Assembly: GCA_033558025.1 (NCBI GenBank)
Contig: JAUCEF010000007.1
Span: 5,456,001 to 5,520,000, forward strand
Direction of reading: 5' to 3'
DNA: 64,000 bases
DNA from: Phytophthora sp. 'mugwort'
Taxonomy: Eukaryota; Oomycota; Peronosporomycetes; Peronosporales; Peronosporaceae
This document shows positions 43,601 to 53,891 of this stretch, one piece after another; the first letter of the stretch is position 1; each line of letters begins with the position of its first letter. Made by a program: the position numbers and the translations under genes. The notes below the pieces were generated by a model. That model did no database searches. It saw only the letters and a list, made by a program, of their open reading frames with translations, and was not told where the DNA came from.

Positions 43601-44762
43601 ATAACTGGCCCGACGTCCTTAGTGAACCGACCAACCGAAAACAGGTTGCGCGACAGCTTCGGAATGTGTCACACGTTCGTGAGTACACCCTTCTTCATGC
43701 CGCGCGGGGTCTTCATCGACATCACAATGTCGCCGGTCCCCACAGCCTGAACCACACCGTCGTCCGCGAGATGCACGTCCACCAGAGAGATCTTCTTGTA
43801 GTTCTTCATGTACTCCTTCGAGTACGTCATGTGCTGCGTCGCACCCGAGTCGACCAGCCACACTCCATTCGACTTGGAGGCACCCGTGTTACCACCAACC
43901 GAGAAGAGGAAGTCGCCAGAGTCGTCTTCACTCGCGCGACATTCGCTCGTTGCGGCCTCTGCCGCTCCGCGTTCTCGCGGATTCGCACCGGACACTTGGC
44001 GATCCAATGTCCGTGCTCGCCACAGTAGTGACAGGCACTAGTCTTCTGCGCCTGCCGACCCTTGCGCTTGTTGTCGCTTGTCATGAACGCTTGACCTTGA
44101 CCGTGCACGGTGCCGTCCGTACCGCCACCTTGTTCCTTGCGCTTCATGTCATCATGCAGCAGCCGAGACGTCATGAGTTCCCACGACAGTGAGTCGGCTC
44201 TCGACTCCAACGCCGTGATCAGGAACTGGTACGACTCGCTCAGACTTCCCAAAAGCGTGATCACCAAGTCGTCCTCGCTGACCGGAGCGCCCACTGCGTC
44301 GAGCTGCTCCGCCAGCGTCTTGATCTTGTTAATGTGCTCCAGCACATCATCACCTTCGTCCATCATCGTCGTGAAGAAACGCCGACGAAGAAAGAGCTTG
44401 TTGGCCAAACTCTTCTTCTCGAAGTGTCCTTCCAGTCTTGACCATGCATCATGCGCGCCACTCGCCGAGCGAACCAGCGGCAGCTGCGAATCCTCCATCG
44501 CGAGACAGATCATCGCCAGCGCCTTGCGCGACTTCTTCCGAAAGAGCGCTTGATCCGCCGCAGTCTGGCAGTGCTCCAGCTTCACTTCCCCACTTGTCAC
44601 TTCCCACAGTTCGCGCTCCTCGAGCATCATCTGCATCTTGAACTTCCACGTGTGGAAGTTAGTTCCGTCGAACTTGTTAATGCGGGCGGTCGTAGTCGAA
44701 GTGGCTTCCATGGCGAAGGCGTAGTCGTGGTCTTGGTCAGGGAAGACGGGGCTTGGGCTCAT
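40614..44762 (-). pseudogene. Copia-B1 gag-pol, minus arm of block Y
   Basis: A B1 polyprotein read from the ATG at 44760-44762. Gag has MSPSPVFPDQDHDY, an extra EQGGGTDGTVHGQG segment before the zinc knuckle, and CHYCGEHGHWIAKC near 43990-44035. Lesions are a one-base loss near 43935 (ANVAR), TGA at 43669-43671 (Trp of NVWHIP), a one-base loss near 43058 (KTLRSDNGG), TAG at 42869-42871 (Trp of TYWGEA), a TAG stop near 41729 and a one-base loss near 41357 in RT/RNase H. The first four lesions are shared with the plus-strand arm at 46941-49217, while the RT lesions and the LYGLKQSA duplication are shared with block X at 3575-7638. From about 42,215 to 42,560 it matches the B1 copy at 26945-30996 instead. 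Confidence 0.86.
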
Positions 44763-44766
44763 AACC

Positions 44767-45121
44767 AAAAGGCTTGGTCACTTGATGGCAAAATGCAAAG
44801 TGATTGATTTAGGTCCTTAGTTCGCAAACTCCTTGCTACCTCTAAGCCTACAGTTCTACCTACTGGGTACACTCTACTGGATTCTCTACTGGATACTGAG
44901 TTACTTCAGCCAATCAGGGAGTGCCACGTAGAGCCCATCATGTACCCACAATCTTGTACCCACCCATGGCGTAATCGTCCGTGGCGTAAACACCGTCCCA
45001 TAAACACCGTGACGTAATCTTCGTCTCGTAATCACAGAAATGATTGCGGTGCCACTGAGTGAAGGTCATACCGGTATCCTACCGGTATACAGCAGCTGGT
45101 CGAGACGTCTCCTTGACAACA
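44767..45121 (-). repeat. Copia-B LTR, long variant (v2), inverted relative to block X
   Basis: A 355-bp LTR with the same five-repeat U3 and private bases as 9459-9813, but in the opposite orientation and now fronting the minus-strand B element. It is the left edge of the inverted segment 44767-46936. Confidence 0.88.
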
Positions 45122-45905
45122 CCAACGTCGCGCGTGAGGACGACTCCGGCGACTATCTCTTCTTCGTCGACGGCGATGACGATGCGGCCATGGCTGCGTC
45201 GGCGAGTGGCACATGGCTGGTCGACTCGGGTGCGACGCAGCACATGGCGCACTCCAAGAAGTTCATGAGAAACTACAAGGCCTTCACTCCGGTCGACGTG
45301 CGTCTCGCAGACGACGGTGTGGTTCAAGCGATCGGCAGCGGCGACATTGTGATGGAGATGAAGACGCCTCGTGGCATCAAGAAGGGTGTGCTCACGAACG
45401 TGTGGCACATTCCAAGCTAACGCGCAACCTCTTCTCGATCGGGCGCTTCACCAAGGACGTCGGATCAGTGACCTTCGACAGCGACGGATGCTTCATCGTG
45501 CTGAAGGGGATGAAGTGCACGATAGGTGCGCGTGACGGCAAGCTGTTCAAGCTGTGCATGACGCCTGTGCGCCTGGACGAAGCGAATTCGGCGAGTCCGA
45601 ACGGGAGCCAAGGGGACACCAAGTCGTACCTCTGGCACCTTCGACTAGGTCACATCGGTCACGCTGGGCTCGACGCCATCGTCAAGAAGAAGTTCAGCGT
45701 CGGCATTGACCTCGGGTCCGCGAGCAAGTGGGAGACGTGCGACGGATGCGCGCTCGGCAAGCAGACGCAATTGAGTTTCGAATCGACATCGCCCAAGCGT
45801 GCCAATGAACTACTGGAGGTTGTGCACAGTGACGTATGCGGGCCCATGCGCACGCCGACGTTTGGCGGCAAGCGCTACTTCGTCACCTTTATCGACGACA
45901 AGTCG
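45122..45905 (+). pseudogene. Copia-B2 fragment: protease to integrase (inverted copy)
   Basis: The 784-bp counterpart of 8675-9458, in the opposite orientation. It encodes WLVDSGATQHMAHS near 45215-45255, HLRLGHIGHAG near 45635 and HSDVCGPMRTP near 45825. A one-base loss near 45413 (HIPKL) breaks the frame, as in block X. It is bounded by LTRs on both sides. Confidence 0.86.
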
Positions 45906-46247
45906 TATTGAGGGTTGCCGGGTTTTGGTACTGTGTACCAGTAACCGGTTAACCCGAACCGGTCCAACACGATCCCGCGATGTTTACGGTACGTTGTTTA
46001 CGCAACCGATGATTAGACGAGTAGGATGATTGGACGAGTGCGGAGTGTTGGTGATTGGATGCACCAAATGATTGGATGCAGGGCTGCATATCTATGTGGT
46101 AGACTAGTAGTGTAAGCTCCGATAAATCAATCACTTTCGAATCTTCCTTCTTCAGCTCAAGTGGTCTTCACTCCGGTCCCCGCACCCAAGTGCAGAACTC
46201 CCTTCGTTCCGTCCAAGCTTCGCTTCAAGACCTCAACACCTTTATCA
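45906..46247 (+). repeat. Copia-A LTR (inverted copy)
   Basis: A 342-bp A1-type LTR matching 8332-8674, with one base lost near 46107 (GACTAGTAGTG). It is inserted in B2 after the codons for DDKS. The primer site at 46248-46263 has GTG where other copies have the gag ATG. Confidence 0.87.
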
Positions 46248-46251
46248 GGTT

Positions 46252-46624
46252 GTGAGCCCAAGCACCATGTCCTCTGCCCAAGACGTCTCGACCAAGGTCT
46301 CCATCGACAAGTTCAACGGAGACAACTACGCAACGTGGAACCGCTACATGCGTGGCGTGTTCCTGACCAAGTCGACGTGGCATGTCGTGAACCGGGAGAC
46401 GACGCCAAGCTTCACGGACTCCCGGGCCAAGGACGACTACGTCAAGTCGAGCACCATCGCTTTCGGACTGATGTTGCTCCACATGGACGCTGACTACCAT
46501 CACGTGGTCGATGACTGCGAGGAAGCCTGGGTCGCGTGGACGCGCTTGAAGACGCTGTACGGTGGATCGCAGAAGGCTGGTCGCATCTACCTGAAGCGAC
46601 AACCCTTCAGCATGGAGATGTCGG
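46252..46624 (+). pseudogene. 5' part of Copia-A gag (inverted copy), start codon changed
   Basis: Same segment as 7955-8327 with its two markers, SSTIAFG and KRQPFSM. The start ATG in the primer site is GTG; the next in-frame ATG is at codon 6 (46267). It ends at GTCGG, the inverted target duplication of the Copia-B insertion whose other side is at 40340-40344. It is the missing N-terminus of the dA unit at 38330-40344. Confidence 0.88.
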
Positions 46625-46936
46625 TGTTGTCAAGGAGGCGCCTCGAGCAGCGGCTGTATACCGGTAGGATACCGGTATGACCTTCACTCAGTGGCACCTC
46701 AATCACTCGGCGATTACGGGACGATGATTACGATGCACGTGGGTACAAGATTGTGGGTACAAGATGGGCATCGACGTGGCGCTCTGCGATTGGCTGAAGT
46801 AACTCAGTATCCAGTAGAGAATCCAGTAGAGTGTACCCAGTAGGTAGAACTGTAGGCTTAGAGGTAGCAAGGAGTTTGCGAACTAAGGACCTAAATCAAT
46901 CACTTTGCATTTTGCCATCAAGTGACCAAGCCTTTT
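46625..46936 (+). repeat. Copia-B LTR, short variant (v1), inverted relative to block X
   Basis: A 312-bp LTR matching 7643-7954, with two GATTACG repeats at 46712 and 46726. It now fronts the plus-strand B element. Primer site 46937-46952. Confidence 0.88.
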
Positions 46937-46940
46937 GGTT

Positions 46941-49217
46941 ATGAGCCCAAGCCCCGTCTTCCCTGACCAAGACCACGACTACGCCTTCGCCATGGAAGCC
47001 ACTTCGACTACGACCGCCCGCATTAACAAGTTCGACGGAACTAACTTCCACACGTGGAAGTTCAAGATGCAGATGATGCTCGAGGAGCGCGAACTGTGGG
47101 AAGTGACAAGTGGGGAAGTGAAGCTGGAGCACTGCCAGACTGCGGCGGATCAAGCGCTCTTTCGGAAGAAGTCGCGCAAGGCGCTGGCGATGATCTGTCT
47201 CGCGATGGAGGATTCGCAGCTGCCGCTGGTTCGCTCGGCGAGTGGCGCGCATGATGCATGGTCAAGACTGGAAGGACACTTCGAGAAGAAGAGTTTGGCC
47301 AACAAGCTCTTTCTTCGTCGGCGTTTCTTCACGACGATGATGGACGAAGGTGATGATGTGCTGGAGCACATTAACAAGATCAAGACGCTGGCGGAGCAGC
47401 TCGACGCAGTGGGCGCTCCGGTCAGCGAGGACGACTTGGTGATCACGCTTTTGGGAAGTCTGAGCGAGTCGTACCAGTTCCTGATCACGGCGTTGGAGTC
47501 GAGAGCCGACTCACTGTCGTGGGAACTCATGACGTCTCGGCTGCTGCATGATGACATGAAGCGCAAGGAACAAGGTGGCGGTACGGACGGCACCGTGCAC
47601 GGTCAAGGTCAAGCGTTCATGACAAGCGACAACAAGCGCAAGGGTCGGCAGGCGCAGAAGACTAGTGCCTGTCACTACTGTGGCGAGCACGGACATTGGA
47701 TCGCCAAGTGTCCGGTGCGAATCCGCGAGAACGCGGAGCGGCAGAGGCCGCAACGAGCGAATGTCGCGCGAGTGAAGACGACTCTGGCGACTTCCTCTTC
47801 TCGGTTGGTGGTAACACGGGTGCCTCCAAGTCGAATGGAGTGTGGCTGGTCGACTCAGGTGCGACGCAGCACATGACGTACTCGAAGGAGTACATGAAGA
47901 ACTACAAGAAGATCTCTCTGGTGGACGTGCATCTCGCGGACGACGGTGTGGTTCAGGCTGTGGGGACCGGCGACATTGTGATGTCGATGAAGACCCCGCG
48001 CGGCATGAAGAAGGGTGTACTCACGAACGTGTGACACATTCCGAAGCTGTCGCGCAACCTGTTTTCGGTTGGTCGGTTCACTAAGGACGTCGGGCCAGTT
48101 ATCTTCGAGAGCGACGGGTGCTTCGCTGAAACGAAGAGTCTCAAGTGGAAGCTCGGCACTCGTGAGGGCAAAGGGCTGTTCAAGCTGTGCATGACTCCGA
48201 TGATGCCTGACGAGGCCAATGCGGCAAGTTCGAAGGATCGCCAAGGGGACACCACGTCGTACCTCTGGCACCTTCGACTTGGTCACATCGGCCGTGGCGG
48301 TCTAGACGCCATCGTCAAGAAGGGCTACGGTGTTGGTATCGACATGGCGTCGGTGAAGCAGTGGGAGCTGTGTGATGGATGCTCACTCGGCAAACAAACG
48401 CGAGTGAGCTACATGAAGTCGTCGCCGAACCGTGCGAAGCAAGTGCTGGAGGTGGTTCACAGCGATGTGTGCGGCCCCATGCAGACGCCGACCTTTGGAG
48501 GTAAGCGCTATTTTGTCACGTTTATCGATGACAAGTCGCACTTCTGTGTGGTGTACTTGCTGCGCAACAAGTCCGAGGTGGCCGACAAGTTCGCGCAATT
48601 CGTCGCGTTAGCTGAGACCCAGACTGGCAAGCGCGTGAAAACACCCGGAGCGACAACGGTGGCGAGTACACCTCGGGTGAGATGGCCAAGTTCTGTGCGG
48701 ACCGTGGTATCATGCAGAAGTTCACGCCGCCATACACGCCTCAGCTGAACGGAGTCGCCGAGCGCCTGAACCGGACGTTGGTGGAGTGTGCGCGCTGCAT
48801 GCTGGAACATGCTGGATTGCCCAAGACGTATTAGGGTGAAGCTGTCGTGACAGCTACGTTCCTCCGTAATCGGTGTCCGACGCGTGCCATCAACCACGAC
48901 AAGTCGCCGCACCAGGTTTGGACAGGCAAGAAACCGCTGCTAGCGAACCTCAATGTGTTCGGTTGCCACGCGTACGTGCACGTGCCGAAGGAGAAGCGCA
49001 CCAAGTTTGACGCTCGGTCGGTGCGCTGTCGGTTCCTGGGATACTCGGAGCACGAGAAAGCGTATCGCTTCGAAGAGATCAAGAGCGGTCGCGTGCTGGT
49101 GAGCCGCGACGCGCAGTTTATGGAGGACGTCTTCGACAGTGGGAGACGTGACTACCATCAGAGGGAGGTGGTGGTCATTCAAGATGAAGAGACGACGGAT
49201 CAAGATTCGTTGCAGTC
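46941..49217 (+). pseudogene. Copia-B1 gag-protease-integrase, plus arm of block Y
   Basis: Truncated B1 copy starting at the ATG in the primer site. Gag, zinc knuckle (near 47668-47710) and protease are as in the minus arm, with the same four lesions: a one-base loss near 47769, TGA at 48032-48034, a one-base loss near 48645 and TAG at 48832-48834. A patch at about 48485-48630 (TPTFGGKRYF, EVADKFAQFVALAETQ) differs from both arms of X and from the minus arm. Coding ends at DSLQS, where an antisense Copia-A LTR joins at 49218, as in block X at 12019. Confidence 0.86.
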
Positions 49218-49698
49218 TGATAAAGGTGTTGAAGTCTTGAAGCGAAGCTTGGACGGAGCGAAGGGAGTTCTGCACTTGGGTGCGAGGACCGGAGTGAAGA
49301 CCACTTGAGCTGAAGAAGGAAGATTCGAAAGTGATTGATTTATCGGGGCTTACACTGATAAAGGTGTTGAGGTCTTGAAGCGAGGCTTGGGTTGAGCGGA
49401 GGGAGTTCTGCACTTGGGCGCGGGGACCGGAGTGAAGACCACTTGAGCTGAAGAAGGAAGATTCGAAAGTGATTGATTTATCGGAGCTTACACTACCTAG
49501 TCTACCACATAGATATGCAGCCCTGCATCCAATCATTTGGTGCATCCAATCACCAACACTCCGCACTCGTCCAATCATCCTACTCGTCTAATCATCGGTT
49601 GCGTAAACAACGTACCGTAAACATCGCGGGATCGTATTGGACCGGTTCGGGTTAACCGGTTACTGGTACACAGTACCAAAACCCGGCAACCCTCAATA
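49218..49698 (-). repeat. Copia-A 3' LTR with duplicated R-U5 (block Y)
   Basis: LTR 49356-49698 (343 bp) plus an extra R-U5 unit at 49218-49355 (138 bp). Paralogue of 12019-12499. Confidence 0.86.
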
Positions 49699-51891
49699 GT
49701 TCGGTGCGAAGGGGAGTCGTTCGGTGCACTTGCTTCTTCCAGTCCAGGTCGATGACGCACAGCGCGCGGTCTTCTCGAAGCTTCATCTTCGTCACTCGGG
49801 CGGCTCTTGCGCTTCCCTGCCTGTTTGTACTCCGTCTGGCGTGGACCATCATCGTCGATGTCGAGCGAGTCGAAGTCCAGGTCGTCGACATCTTCATCAG
49901 AAATCGACGGTGAAAGTCCAAAGGTCGATTCATCGAAGTTGACATCGCGACTGATGACCACCTGCCCCGCCTCGATGTCATAAAGTCGATACGCCTTGGA
50001 CACTTCTTCGTAACCCAGAAACAATCCGGCGCGAGCCTTGGGATCCCACTTGAGTCGCTTCTCCTTCGGAGTCAGGATGTACGTCCGACAGCCGAAAACA
50101 CGCATGTGCTTCACACTCGGCTTGGACTTGTAGACGATCTCGAACGGAGTCTTGTGCTCGATCTTGGGTGACGGCAGGCGGTTCTTCACATAGATGGCCG
50201 TCATCGCCGCCTCAGCCCAGAAACACTTGTCCAGCTTGGCGTGATGCAACATGCTGCGGCCGATCGTGACGATAGTTCGGATGGCTCGCTCTGCCGTGCC
50301 GTTGGTCTGGTGCGCGTACGGAACCGTGGTTTGCTGCTCGATGCCTTCGTCTTCGTAGAAATCCTTGAGCGAGTTGGTCGCAAACTCACGAGCTCCGTCG
50401 TGCCGCACAAACTTGACCTTCTTGCCGAACTGCGTCTGCACCTTCATGATGTATGTCTTGATGCAGTCTTCACTCTCCGACTTGGCACGCAGACAGAAAC
50501 CCTTCATGCATCCGCTGGCTTCGTCCACGATCAGTAGCAGATACTTACTGCCGCCAAGCGAGTTTTCCTCCATGGGTCCGCAGATGTCAAAGTGGAGCAG
50601 CTCAAATGTGTCGTAGCGACGCTTGTCACGGTTGCTTGGGAACGGTTTTTGGACCATTTTGCCTTGCTGGCAACCACGACACACACTTGGTCCACTCGAC
50701 TTGGAAGGTGCTTTCGCGTCCTTGATCATCTTGGTGTCGACCATCTTGCGAAGAACCTCGACTGGAGCGTGACCCATACGCGCGTGCAAATCGACCGTCC
50801 TTCCACTTGTCGCCGCATTTGCCGATCGCTGAGGTGTGAGCCAGTAGAGTCCATCCACGAGATCCGCCGTCGCCACCACTTGATTCGAGTCCTTGCGCGA
50901 AACGTGCATCTCAGTGCCGTCAAATACCACTTGGAACTTGCCATGCTTGTTTATCTGCGGCACTGAAAGCAGATTCTTGCTCATATTTGGCACGTAAAGC
51001 GCGTTCTTGATCTCGATCTCGCGCTCGTCGCCGTTAGGCAGGACCACTCTTTCCACGATGGTCCCCACACCCTTGATGGCAGCCTTGTTGCCATCGGCCA
51101 CCGAAAGTTCGCCTTCATTTCGCTCGATCAAATTGGCGAACTTGGACTTGTCGTTGCAAATATGGTGCGTGGCACCGCTGTCGACCGCCCACATCCCGGA
51201 CACATTCTTGTCCGTCGAAACTCCACATTCCAGGGAAACCGCGAACGCCACTCGATCATAGTCGTTGTCGTAGCCGTCGCTGTCGTTTCTCCACTGGATG
51301 TTGTTGGCCCCGCGTCCACGGCCGTTGCCGCCGCGTCTTGGCCCTCGGTTCTCGTCCTTCTGCTTGGTCCAGCACTTGTCAATGATGTGCCCCAATTTCC
51401 CGCAGTACGTGCATTGGCGAGGCTCACGGTCGGTGTTGAACGCCTTGGCCGCGTTCTCAGTCTTCACCGTCGCCGTCTTCTCGCCTTGTCGCTTGATGTG
51501 CTCGTTCGTGAGCACCTTCACAACGTCTTGCGACCGCAGCTCTGCATTGCTCATCTCCAAGTTCAGCACGACGTTCTCGTAGCTCTTTTTTGGGGAGACT
51601 GCGCAGCAAGCAGATCGCCACGTTCTCGTCCTCCATCTTGGCGCCGATGCTGCTAAGCTTGGCGCTGATGTTCAGGACTTCGTTGCAATGGTGCAAGACA
51701 TTGCCGCCTTCCGACATCTCCATGCTGAAGAGTTGTCGCTTCAGGTAGATGCGACCAGCCTTCTGCGATCCACCGTACAGCGTCTTCAAGCGCGTCCACG
51801 CGACCCAGGCTTCCTCGCAGTCATCGACCACGTGATGGTAGTCAGCGTCCATGTGGAGCAACATCAGTCCGAAAGCGATGTTGCTCGACTT
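49699..51891 (-). pseudogene. dA element: gag-protease-integrase, no RT (block Y)
   Basis: Paralogue of 12500-14695 with the same four extra T residues in gag near 51586-51590. It also has an in-frame three-base deletion near 50838 (one Arg codon lost in LRTPQRS). The frame is otherwise open from about 51569 through zinc knuckle (near 51375), protease DSGAT near 51175, pre-integrase and integrase to SPSHR at the CCGAAC-LTR junction. The 5' end is cut by the LTR at 51892. Confidence 0.86.
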
Positions 51892-52373
51892 TATTAAGGG
51901 TTGCCGGGTTTTTGGTACTGTGTACCAGTAACCGGTTAACCCGAACCGGTCCAACACGATCCCGCGATGTTTACGGTACGTTGTTTACGCAACCGATGAT
52001 TAGACGAGTAGGATGATTGGACGAGTGCGGAGTGTTGGTGATTGGATGCACCAAATGATTGGATGCAGGGCTGCATATCTATGTGGTAGACTAGGTAGTG
52101 TAAGCTCCGATAAATCAATCACTTTCGAATCTTCCTTCTTCAGCTCAAGTGGTCTTCACTCCGGTCCCCGCGCCCAGGTGCAGAACTCCCTCCGCTCAAC
52201 CCAAGCCTCGCTTCAAGACCTCAACACCTTTATTAGTGTAAGCCCCGATAAATCAATCACTTTCGAATCTTCCTTCTTCAGCTCAAGTGGTCTTCACTCC
52301 GGTCCTCGCACCCAAGTGCAGAACTCCCTTCGCTCCGTCCAAGCTTCGCTTCAAGACCTCAACACCTTTATCA
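51892..52373 (+). repeat. Copia-A 5' LTR with duplicated R-U5 (block Y)
   Basis: LTR 51892-52235 plus an extra R-U5 unit, 52236-52373. The first unit ends TATTA instead of TATCA, so only the second unit ends as expected next to the primer site at 52374-52389. Paralogue of 14696-15177. Confidence 0.85.
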
Positions 52374-52377
52374 GGTT

Positions 52378-52653
52378 ATGAGCCCAAGCACCATGTCCTC
52401 TGCCCAAGACGTCTCGACCAAGGTCTCCATCGACAAGTTCAACGGAGACAATTACGCGACGTGGAACCGCTACATGCGTGGCGTGTTCCTGACCAAGTCG
52501 ACGTGGCATGTGGTGAATCGGGAGACGACGCCAAGCTTCACGGACACCCGGGCCAAGGACGACTACGTCAAGTCGAGCAACATCGCTTTCGGACTGATGT
52601 TGCTCCACATGGACGCTGACTACCATCACGTGGTCGATGACTGCGAGGAATGA
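52378..52653 (+). pseudogene. Copia-A gag N-terminal fragment (block Y)
   Basis: Codons 1-91 of gag ([16 protein letters not shown] to DCEE) ending in the TGA supplied by the antisense A2 LTR at 52651. Paralogue of 15182-15457; one change gives FTDTRAKDD for FTDSRAKDD. Confidence 0.82.
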
Positions 52654-53000
52654 TAAAAGGTATGGATCTTGGACACGAAGCTTGTACGAAGCGGAGGGAG
52701 GGACGTCGCAGACGGCGGGACCGGAGCGAAGGCACTTGAGGGGTAGAATGAAGATTCGAAAGTGATTGAATTGTTGGAGCTTACACCCTACTGTTATAGA
52801 CACGCGACCCTGCGTCCTATCACCTAGTGCATCTAATCAACCATCACTCACCGGTGTTCGTCCAATCATCCTACTCGTCTAATCATCGGTGGCGTAAACA
52901 ACTTACCGTAATCACCATAATCAACGTGGGTTCGGATTGGACCGGTTCGGGTTAACCGGTTCACGGCTAATAACTGATACCAAACCGGTAACCGTCAATA
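52651..53000 (-). repeat. Copia-A2 3' LTR (block Y)
   Basis: A 350-bp A2-type LTR nearly identical to 15455-15804. The polypurine tract and the A2 coding end follow at 53001. Confidence 0.86.
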
Positions 53001-53532
53001 CGCCCCCTCAATGCGAAGTCCCACGAATGCCGAGAGCCGCCGTCAGATCCGTATGGCGTGGTCCCGCGAGAGCCTTCGTCATGATGTCCGCTAGCATCAC
53101 AGAAGTCTCGCAGTACTCGAGCTTGACTTCACCGCGCTTCACTTCATCGCGGATGTGGTGGTACTTGATGTCGATGTGCTTGGCGCGACCGTGGTTTACT
53201 GGGTTCTTCGTCATCTTGATGCACGACTGGTTGTCTTCGCGGATCATGAGCTCGGGTCCAGTCTCATTAGCGGCCGCCAGAATCTCGCGCAGCAGGCGAT
53301 GAATCCACTTGCCCTCTTGGATCGCCAGACTGAGTGCGATGTACTCCGCCTCACTCGTAGACAGCGAAACACTTGACTGCTTCTTGCTTCCCCAGCTCAC
53401 TGGTGCACCCATTAGCATGAACGTGTAGCCGGAAGTCGACTTGCGGTCCGCGAGGTCGCCAGCCCAGTCCGCGTCCGAGTACCCGCGAAAGTCGATGTTG
53501 TCACCCGGCTTGAAGCAGATCCCATGCGTCTT
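53001..53532 (-). pseudogene. Copia-A2 RNase H C-terminus, split by the A1 insertion
   Basis: The last 170 or so codons of an A2 polyprotein, open to the natural stop at 53008-53010 with C-terminus [15 protein letters not shown]. It has [20 protein letters not shown] and [13 protein letters not shown], RNase H hallmarks. It lacks the hairpin insertion of the block-X paralogue and so shows the ancestral sequence there. The complete A1 element at 53533-58270 interrupts it at GTCTT; coding continues upstream at 58271. Confidence 0.87.
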
Positions 53533-53875
53533 TATTGAGGGTTGCCAGGTTTTGGTACTGTGTACCAGTAACCGGTTAACCCGAACCGGTCCAACACGAT
53601 CCCGCGATGTTTACGGTACGTTGTTTACGCAACCGATGATTAGACGAGTAGGATGATTGGACGAGTGCGGAGTGTTGGTGATTGGATGCACCAAATGATT
53701 GGATGCAGGGCTGCATATCTATGTGGTAGACTAGGTAGTGTAAGCTCCGATAAATCAATCACTTTCGAATCTTCCTTCTTCAGCTCAAGTGGTCTTCACT
53801 CCGGTCCCCGCACCCAAGTGCAGAACTCCCTCCGCTCAACCCAAGCCTCGCTTCAAGACCTCAACACCTTTATCA
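53533..53875 (+). repeat. Copia-A1 5' LTR
   Basis: A 343-bp LTR from TATTGAGGG to TATCA. The U3 has an ACCGGTTAACCCGAACCGGT inverted repeat, GTTTACG at 53609 and 53623 with GATTAGA at 53638, and ATTGG (inverted CCAAT) at 53656, 53681 and 53698. The proposed R start is GTGTAAGC at 53738. Confidence 0.93.
53593..53738 (+). promoter_or_regulatory. Putative LTR promoter region (U3)
   Basis: A TATA-like ATATCTAT at 53715-53722 lies about 23 bp before GTGTAAGC (53738). That is the point from which the 138-bp R-U5 duplications in four other A LTRs begin, which suggests it is the transcript start. Upstream are three inverted CCAAT boxes and the GTTTACG repeats. Activity is inferred. Confidence 0.5.
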
Positions 53876-53891
53876 GGTTATGAGCCCAAGC
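53876..53891 (+). promoter_or_regulatory. Primer-binding site containing the gag start codon
   Basis: GGTTATGAGCCCAAGC directly follows the LTR. It pairs with the 5' side and loop of the initiator tRNA-Met anticodon arm, not the tRNA 3' end. The ATG at 53880-53882 inside it opens the polyprotein frame. Confidence 0.82.

Larger units (their letters stand above)
44767..46936. other. Inverted 2,170-bp segment relative to block X 7643-9813
   Basis: In X the order is LTR v1 (312), A gag (377), A LTR (343), B2 fragment (784), LTR v2 (355). In Y the same pieces lie in reverse order and orientation with lengths 355, 784, 342, 377 and 312. Flanking Copia-B gag arms are inverted repeats in both blocks, a substrate for inversion by homologous recombination. 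Confidence 0.92.
37042..53532. repeat. Segmental duplication, copy Y
   Basis: Paralogue of 1-16350 with one internal inversion (44767-46936) and separately homogenised Copia-B arms. Shared unusual junctions (CCGAAC-LTR, gag DCEE-A2 LTR, DSLQS-A LTR, four extra Ts in gag) show common descent and not independent assembly. Confidence 0.88.
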
